In this document: positions 57,244 through 64,000 of the stretch, in pieces
Position numbering within the stretch: position 1 is the stretch's first letter
Layout of the letters: each line of letters starts with the position of its first letter
Origin: DATBQN01 sp963799925
Lineage (GTDB): Bacteria > Acidobacteriota > Thermoanaerobaculia > Multivoradales > UBA5704
Assembly: GCA_963799925.1 (NCBI GenBank)
Contig: CAWCYZ010000004.1
Span: forward strand, 1,922,001-1,986,000
Direction: 5' to 3'
DNA: 64,000 bases
Notes under the pieces: model-generated
Database searches by the model: none
What the model was told of the DNA's origin: nothing
Seen by the model: the letters and a program-made list of their open reading frames with translations, nothing else
Translations under genes and position numbers: made by a program

Positions 57244-57629
57244 ATGTCGCCGGTGATCCGGTGAGGGACCGGCCCCGGTCTCCGCATCTCGCGCTGCGGC
57301 CCCCCCATCTCGTGCCGCGGCCATTCCATCTCGCCGCCCGGTCCCCGAGTTTCGTCGTCCGGTCCCTACATTTCGCCGCCGCGCGGCGGCGGCACGAGAT
57401 TCCGTCCGCCAGCTCGATCCCCGGGTCTGCGCAACAGGTCCTCAAGCGATGAGGTCGGGGCTCGCCGTCCTCTCATCTCGTCTCTCGGTCCTCGAATCTC
57501 GTCTTTCGGTCCTGGAATCTGTGGATTGGGCCGGCGCGGCTGCCGTCCGCCGCCCCGGGTCGATCGATTTCGCCGCCGCATCCCGAGATTTCGTCGCGCC
57601 GGCACCGGATGTGCCGGGCGCGGCGGCTG
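57244..57629. repeat. Degenerate 21-bp-period repeat field
   Basis: Units beginning ATCTCG/ATTTCG recur every 21 bp: 57286, 57307, 57328, 57349, 57370, then (nine periods after 57286) 57475, 57496, 57517; one at 57244 and another run at 57567, 57588, 57609 (out of phase by 8). A typical unit is ATCTCGTCTTTCGGTCCTGGA. It fills the gap between the HtrA terminator and the sigma-54 regulator. A 21-bp period equals two helical turns or seven codons. Confidence 0.75.
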
Positions 57630-57668
57630 AACGGCCGGGGGAAGGGTGCTGCTAGACTTCCGCCCGCC

Positions 57669-59041
<1,373 letters not shown>

Positions 59042-59058
<17 letters not shown>

Positions 59059-59648
59059 GCCGCGGCCGCCGCCGCCGGCCGCCTCGACGTCACCCGCCTC
59101 CTCGAGGAGAGCGGGGCGCTGAAACGCGGCCACTTCCAGCTCTCCTCGGGCCTCCACTCCGCGGCCTACGTGCAGTGCGCCCTCCTCCTCGAGCGCCCGG
59201 CGCGGGCCCGCCGGGTGGGGGAGGCGCTCGCCGCCGCTCTGCCGACCTGGCGCCGGACTCGATCCTCTCGCCCGCCCTGGGCGGGGTGATCATCGGCCAC
59301 GAGGTGGCGGCGGCCCTGGGCGTCCCCTTCCGCTTCACCGAGCGCAAGGGCGAGGCGATGGATCTCCGCCGCGGCTTCGCCCTCGCGCCGGGCGAGCGGG
59401 TGGCGATCGTCGAGGACGTGGTGACGACCGGCCGCTCGACCCGCGAGACCGCGGCGCTCGCCGCCGCGCAGGGGGCCGAGGTCGTCGCGGTCGGCGCGAT
59501 CATCGACCGCAGCGGCGGCGCTTCCCCCTTCGACGTCCCCTTCCGCGCTCTCCTCGAGCTCGACCTGCCCTCCTATGCCGCCGCCGACTGCCCCCTCTGC
59601 CCAGCCGGCGGCGCCCCCGAGAAGCCGGGCAGCCGCCCGCAGGGCTAG
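59042..59648 (+). CDS. pyrE: Orotate phosphoribosyltransferase (two frame breaks)
   Basis: The text LDVTRLLEESGALKRGHFQL then SSGLHSAAYVQCALLLERP is the PyrE N-terminus, LSPALGGVIIGHEVAAALGV and FRFTERKGEAMDL follow in another frame, and the PRPP loop is IVEDVVTTGRSTRE. The break near 59242 needs one extra base. No start codon exists in the first frame after the upstream stop; GTG 59042 works if one base is gained or lost in the CCGCCG run. PyrE makes OMP from orotate and PRPP. The C-terminus has CPLC. Confidence 0.85.
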
Positions 59649-59934
59649 GCGGTCCCCGCCGCGGGCGGTCGACCGATCGGATCTGTGGCCCTCCCATCGG
59701 TTCTGTAGTCATCCGAGTCGAAATCTCGGCGAGATATCGCCCGGGATAACGACAGATTGAATCTGTAGTCATCAGAATCGATATCTCGGTGAGATATCAC
59801 CGGGAACTCATCCGAACGATTCTGTCGAGATCAGAATCGTTTGGATGAGATCCCAGCCGTTCGGATTAGATCCCCGCGCCGCGGTACGATCGCAGGCATT
59901 GCGCAAAGCTGGTGGACAGGAGGCCGTCGCGAGC
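59649..59934. promoter_or_regulatory. Repeat-rich regulatory region upstream of the TIR-CHAT gene
   Basis: Two ~45-bp copies 60 bp apart (59702-59747 and 59762-59807). Each holds a dyad: ATCTCG-G-CGAGAT in the first and ATATCTC-GGT-GAGATAT in the second. Weaker related pieces (GATCAGAATCG, CGTTCGGATTAGATCC) lie at 59828-59872. The block is clearly lower in G+C than its surroundings. Operator sites for a repressor of the downstream gene are the simplest reading. Confidence 0.7.
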
Positions 59935-62900
59935 GTGAACGGCAAGCTCTTCCTCTCTCATTCTAGGCAGGACAAGCGGGAGGCCCAGGCCCTGCGCCGG
60001 GCGCTCGAGGATCGCGGGGTCGCGGTGTGGGAGGACGCCTGGAGCTCTCGGCCGGGGACCGCCTGGCCGACCTCGAGCGCGAGGTGAAGGCCGCGCGGGG
60101 CCTCCTGCTGCTCTGGACCCCGGCGGCCAACGAGTCGGAGTGGGTCGAGCGCGAGGCGGCCTGGGCGCGCGCGGCGCGGGAGGCGGAGCCCGGCTACCGA
60201 ATCCTGGTCGTGCTGCGGGGCGGCGGGCGAGTCTCGGCGCGGCGGCTGCTGGGCGAGGAGCTCGTCTTCCTCCCCGCCGACGGCGCCGCCGAGGAGGCGG
60301 TCCCCGGGATCCTGCGGGCGCTGGGCGAGCGGGCCCCCTCCGGCCGGATGGCGGAGGCGACCGAGCTGCCGCCGGCGCCGCTCCTGGAGGAGCTGGTGGT
60401 CTCCCTGACCGGCGCCCGCCTCGAGGAGTCCGGCGGGCGGCGGCGCGCGGCGGCGCGCTTCCGGGTCCACCACCGGCCGGCCCGCGGAGTCGGGAGCCGC
60501 AGCGGCTGGCGGGAATTCGAGAGCCCCCTCGGCCCCCTGGAGCTGGAGGAGATCCGCTGGTACCTGGAGCGCTACCCCGGCTGGCCCTTCGGCACCTTCC
60601 GCGAGCGGGCGCGGGAGCTGGAGGCGAGGCTTCCGGAGTGGGGGCGCGCGCTCTTCGAGCGGACCCTGGGCACGGCGCCCGGGCAGGTCGCGGCCTGGCG
60701 GCGGGCGGCGGGGAGCGAGCGGCGGGTCGTCGTCGAGGTCGAGGATTCCGACGGCACCAGCCCTCTGGAGAGCGCGGAGAGCGCCGGCGCCGCGGCTCTC
60801 CTCGCCCTGCCCTGGGAGCTGCTCGCCGACGCCGAGGGCTACCTCTTCGAGGGCGGGCTCGGCGCCCGCGTCGTCCGCCGCATCCCGCGGGAGGCGTCGC
60901 GGGAGCCGCTGCCGGCGGCCGAGCGGCTGCGGGTGCTCCTCGTCATCGCGCGCCCGGAGGAGGAGGGCGTCGGCTTCCTCGATCCGCGGGCGAGCGCCCG
61001 GCCCCTGATCGAGGCCCTCGCCCCGCTGGGCCGGCGGGCCGAGCTGCGAAGTGCTCGCGGACGGCACCCTCCCGGCCCTGGAGGAGGCGCTCCTCGGCGC
61101 CGAGCGGGCGGGCCGGCCCTTTCACATCGTCCACTTCGACGGCCACGGGGTCTACGACCCGGCGCTGGGCCTGGGGAAGCTCTGCTTCGAGGACCCCGCC
61201 GACGCCGCGGCCAACGCGCCGCGGCGGCGCGCCGCCCGCGTCGATGCCGATCGGCTCGGATCGCTGCTGCGCGAGCGCCGCGTGCCGCTCTTCGTGCTGG
61301 AGGCGTGCGAGAGCGCCCGCGGGGAGGAGAAGGTCACCGCCTCGGTGGCGGCCCGGCTGCTGCGGGCGGGGGTGGGCTCGGTCCTCGCCATGACCCACTC
61401 GGTGCTGGTGGAGACGGCGCGGCGCTTCGTCGAGCGCTTCTACCGGGAGCTCGCGGCGGGCGGGCGGATCGGCACGGCGATGGCCGCGGGCCAGCGCCAC
61501 CTCGCCGGCGACACCCTGCGCGGGCGGGTGGGGGGGCACGGCGAGCTGCGCCTCCAGGACTGGTTCGTGCCGGTGCTCTTCCAGGAGGAGGAGGGGGACC
61601 TGGCGCTGCTCCCGGCGGGGGCGGCGGCGGACGGGGAGGACCTGGCGCGGGAGCGCGAGGTGCGGGAAGGCGAGCTGCCGCCCGCGCCGGATCACGGCTT
61701 CGTGGGCCGGGCGCGCGAGCTCCTCGCGGTGCAGCGCGGCCTGCGCGACCGGCGATGGCTCGCCCTCCTCGGCGAGGGGGGCCAGGGCAAGACCGCCCTC
61801 GCCGTCGAGAGCGCCCGCTGGCTGCTCGACCTGCGCCGCTTCGAGCGCGCCGCCTTCGCCAGCGTCGAGGACCTGCCGGGGGCGCGGCTCCTCCTCGAGC
61901 GGCTGGGCCGGCAGCTCGTCGCCGGGTACTCGGTCGCGAGCGCCGAGGGCGCGGGCACGGCCGAGGAGAGGCTGCGGCGGGCGCGCCTGCCGGTCGAGCG
62001 GGTGCTCGCCGAGCGCCGGGTGCTCCTGGTGGTCGACAACCTGGAGTCGATCCTCCCGGCCCCGGCCCCGGTCCCGGACGCCGCGGCGCCGGCGGGGCCG
62101 GGCCCGGCCGCGACGCTCGCCCTGCTCCGCGACCTGGCGGCGATCGGCGGCACCCGGCTCCTCCTCACCAGCCGCGAGGCGCCGCCGGCTCCCCTCGACG
62201 GGCCGGCGCTGCGCCTGGGTCCGCTCTCCGAGAGCGAGGGGCGGGAGCTGGTGGCGGGGGTCCTCGCCCGCCTCGATCGGGCGCCGGCGGGCGACGCCGG
62301 GGAGCGGGCGGCGGACGAGCTGATCGAGGCCGTGGGCGCTCACGCGCGGAGCCTCGTCCTCTTGGCGCCGCTCGCAGCCGAGCGTGGGCTGCGGGAGACC
62401 GCCGGCTCGGTGGCGCACCTCATGCGGGAGCTGGAGGCGCGCCATCCCGGGGCGCGGGAGCTGTCGCTCCTCGCGAGCGTGCGCCTGTCGCTCGACCGCC
62501 TGCCCGAGGCGGCGAGGCGGCAGGTGCGGGCGCTCGCCGTATTCCACGGGGCGGCGCACTATCGAGGTGCTCGCCCGGGTGCTGGAGGTCGAGCCGGACG
62601 AGGCGCTGGAGCTCTGCCGGCAGCTCGTGGCGCTCGGGCTCGCCGGGGCGGAGGGGCCGTACCTCCTCCCCGACCCCGCCCTGGGGCCGGCGGTGGCGGA
62701 CGAGCGGTCCGGGGAGGAGCGCCGCGGGATGGAGGAGCGCTGGCTCGGGGCCAGCCTGGGCCTGATCGGATCTCTCTATGGGATGTATTTCCAGGACACG
62801 AAGGTGGCCGCCGACGGGACGCGGATCGCCCTCAAGGACCTGCTGGCCGCGCTCGCCGCGGCGGAAGGGCAGGTGGAGGCCGGCGGGCTTTCCGCCGAGG

Positions 62901-64000
62901 CGGCGATGGGAGCGGTGACCCGCCTGCGGTCGCTCGTCGCAGACCTCGGGCGGCCGGCGGCGCTCGCGCAGGTCGAGGCGGCGCGGCAGCGGCTGGAGCG
63001 GCGGCTCGGGGCATGGAGCCACGCGCGGTTCGTATCGGCACGAGCCGAGATGGAACAGCGGCAGGGCGCGGGAGACAACGGCGCCGCGGTCCAGCTCGCG
63101 GAGCGGCTCCGGGAGCGAGCCCAGGCGGCCGGGGACGCCTACCCCGAAGCCGCCTACGACCGGGCGCTGGCGAGCCTCCAGCTCGGCCGGGCGCTGAGGC
63201 TGGCCGGCCGAGCCGCGGAGGCGCTGCCCCGGCTGGCCGAGGCGGAGGCCGGGCTCGCCGGGCTGGCGGAGGCGGGAGACGAGGATGCAGCGGGGATGTT
63301 GGCCGTGGTCGCCGCCGACCGGGGGGACACCTTGCTAGACCTCGGGCGACTCGACGAGGCGGCCGAATCCCAACAGCAGGGCATCGAGATCGACGAAAGG
63401 ACGGGCAACCGCCGGGGCGCCGCGGTCGGTCGCGCTCCAGCTCGGCACGGTGCGGCTTCTCCAGGGCCGCCTGCAGGACGCCATGGAGGCGTACGAGAAG
63501 GCCCGGGAGACCTTCGAGGAGCTCGGGGAGCGCGGGAGCGTCGCCACCGCCTGGCATCAGATCGGTCGGGTGCTGGAGGAGGCCGGACAGTGGGACGGCG
63601 CGGAAGCAGCCTACCAGCGGTCGCTCCGCATCAAGGTCGAGAGCGGGAACAAGAGCGGCGAGGCCTCGAGCCTGGACCAGATGGGACTCCTTTACGAGGA
63701 AATCGGGCCGCCTGGAAGAGTCCGCCCGGCTCCACCGGCAGGCGGCGACTCTCCGTGAGGAGCTTGGCGACCCCTTCGCCCAGGCGCGCTCCCTCAGCAA
63801 CCTGGCCATCGCGCTTCGCGAGCTGGGCCGTTTCGAGGACGCCCGCGGAGCCGCCCTGCAGGCCGTCCAGCTCCAGGCCCCCTTCGGCCACGCCGCGGCG
63901 CCCTGGAAGACCTGGAACATCCTCCAGGAGATCGAGGCCCGATCCGGCAACCCGGAGGCCGCCGCCGCGGCGCGCTCCCGTGCGATGGAGCTGTACGCGG
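59935..64000 (+). CDS. TIR-CHAT-STAND NTPase-TPR fusion protein (3' partial, multiple frame breaks)
   Basis: At least ~1350 aa, running past the window. TIR domain: LFLSHSRQDKREAQALRRAL, VWEDAW, then ELSAGDRLADLEREVKAARG-like text and SEWVEREAAW, which places the catalytic Glu where NADase TIRs have it. CHAT domain: LPWELLADAEGYLFEGG, His in HIVHFDGHGVYD, Cys in FVLEACESARGEE. STAND NTPase: FVGRARELLAVQRGL, Walker A GEGGQGKTALA, Walker B VLLVVDNLES, then GGTRLLLTSREAP. TPRs from ~63100 (LDLGRLDEAAESQQQGIEID; GRLQDAMEAYEKARETFEEL). Frame changes fall near 60042, 61048, 62560, 63430 and 63710. Start GTG 59935 follows AGGAGG at 11 nt. Confidence 0.8.

Noticed and set aside
57244..57629. CRISPR array
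   Set aside because: Units are adjacent and degenerate with no unique spacers, and no cas gene is present.

Overview
This is a roughly 70% G+C bacterial chromosome segment with dense coding, frequent GTG/TTG starts and many ATGA/GTGA/TTGA-type stop-start overlaps. The gene content suggests Acidobacteriota (a Thermoanaerobaculia- or Holophagae-like lineage). It includes a remnant of a duplicated-orphan-permease-type ABC permease, an ECF sigma/zf-HC2/CHAT cassette, a DUF5335 protein and several propeller or HEAT-repeat proteins. No 16S rRNA or other decisive marker is present, so the phylum is an inference. No tRNA, rRNA or CRISPR array was recognised.

Layout. 1-3482: two consecutive HlyD-type adaptors (the first truncated by the window edge) and a MacB/FtsX-type permease, translationally coupled. 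3473-6175: a GT-C membrane glycosyltransferase and an exported metallo-beta-lactamase-fold hydrolase. 6180-8330: a disturbed stretch with a 20-bp-period palindromic array, a frameshifted permease remnant, a VOC protein, and a lower-GC insert bounded by two 125-bp direct repeats that carries a piece of a type I restriction methylase. 8271-13959: LysM/BON protein, NfeD-like plus flotillin pair, RapA-like SNF2 helicase. 14040-14709: VapBC-type toxin-antitoxin pair. 15337-19161: HEAT protein, membrane protein, lactonase-like propeller, exported MsrA. 19201-24326: orphan MntA with a HepT remnant, then (minus strand) an ECF sigma factor, zf-HC2 anti-sigma, two tiny ORFs and a membrane-anchored TPR-CHAT protease-like gene with a broken 5' half. 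24421-36372: Ski2-like helicase, small Cys-rich secreted peptide, CapA-like protein, DUF5335, RluA, a decayed RES toxin with its partner, agmatinase, sirtuin, RadC, LarC and Hsp33. 36419-43608: DUF748 protein, EXORDIUM-like secreted protein, MetG, TatD, Nif3-like, cupin.

43677-55206 is the classic translation/RNA operon on the minus strand: rimP, nusA, infB, DUF503, rbfA, nrnA-like DHH, truB, [methyltransferase], rpsO, pnp. It has a leader terminator before rimP and a rho-independent terminator after pnp. 55546-59648: an HtrA/DegP protease, a 21-bp-period repeat field, a sigma-54 response regulator and pyrE.

The most unusual item is at the right edge (59935 onward): a giant protein reading TIR - CHAT - STAND/NB-ARC NTPase - TPR, preceded by two 60-bp-spaced repeats with perfect dyads that look like operators. 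This combines a predicted NADase, a predicted caspase-like protease and a sensor NTPase in one polypeptide. That is the architecture expected of an immune or cell-death effector. The copy is interrupted by about five frame changes and runs off the window.

Caution: single-base frame breaks also occur in infB and pyrE, which should be intact, and in a sigma-54 regulator and rapA-like gene. Many breaks may therefore be residual indel errors in a GC-rich assembly rather than true pseudogenes.
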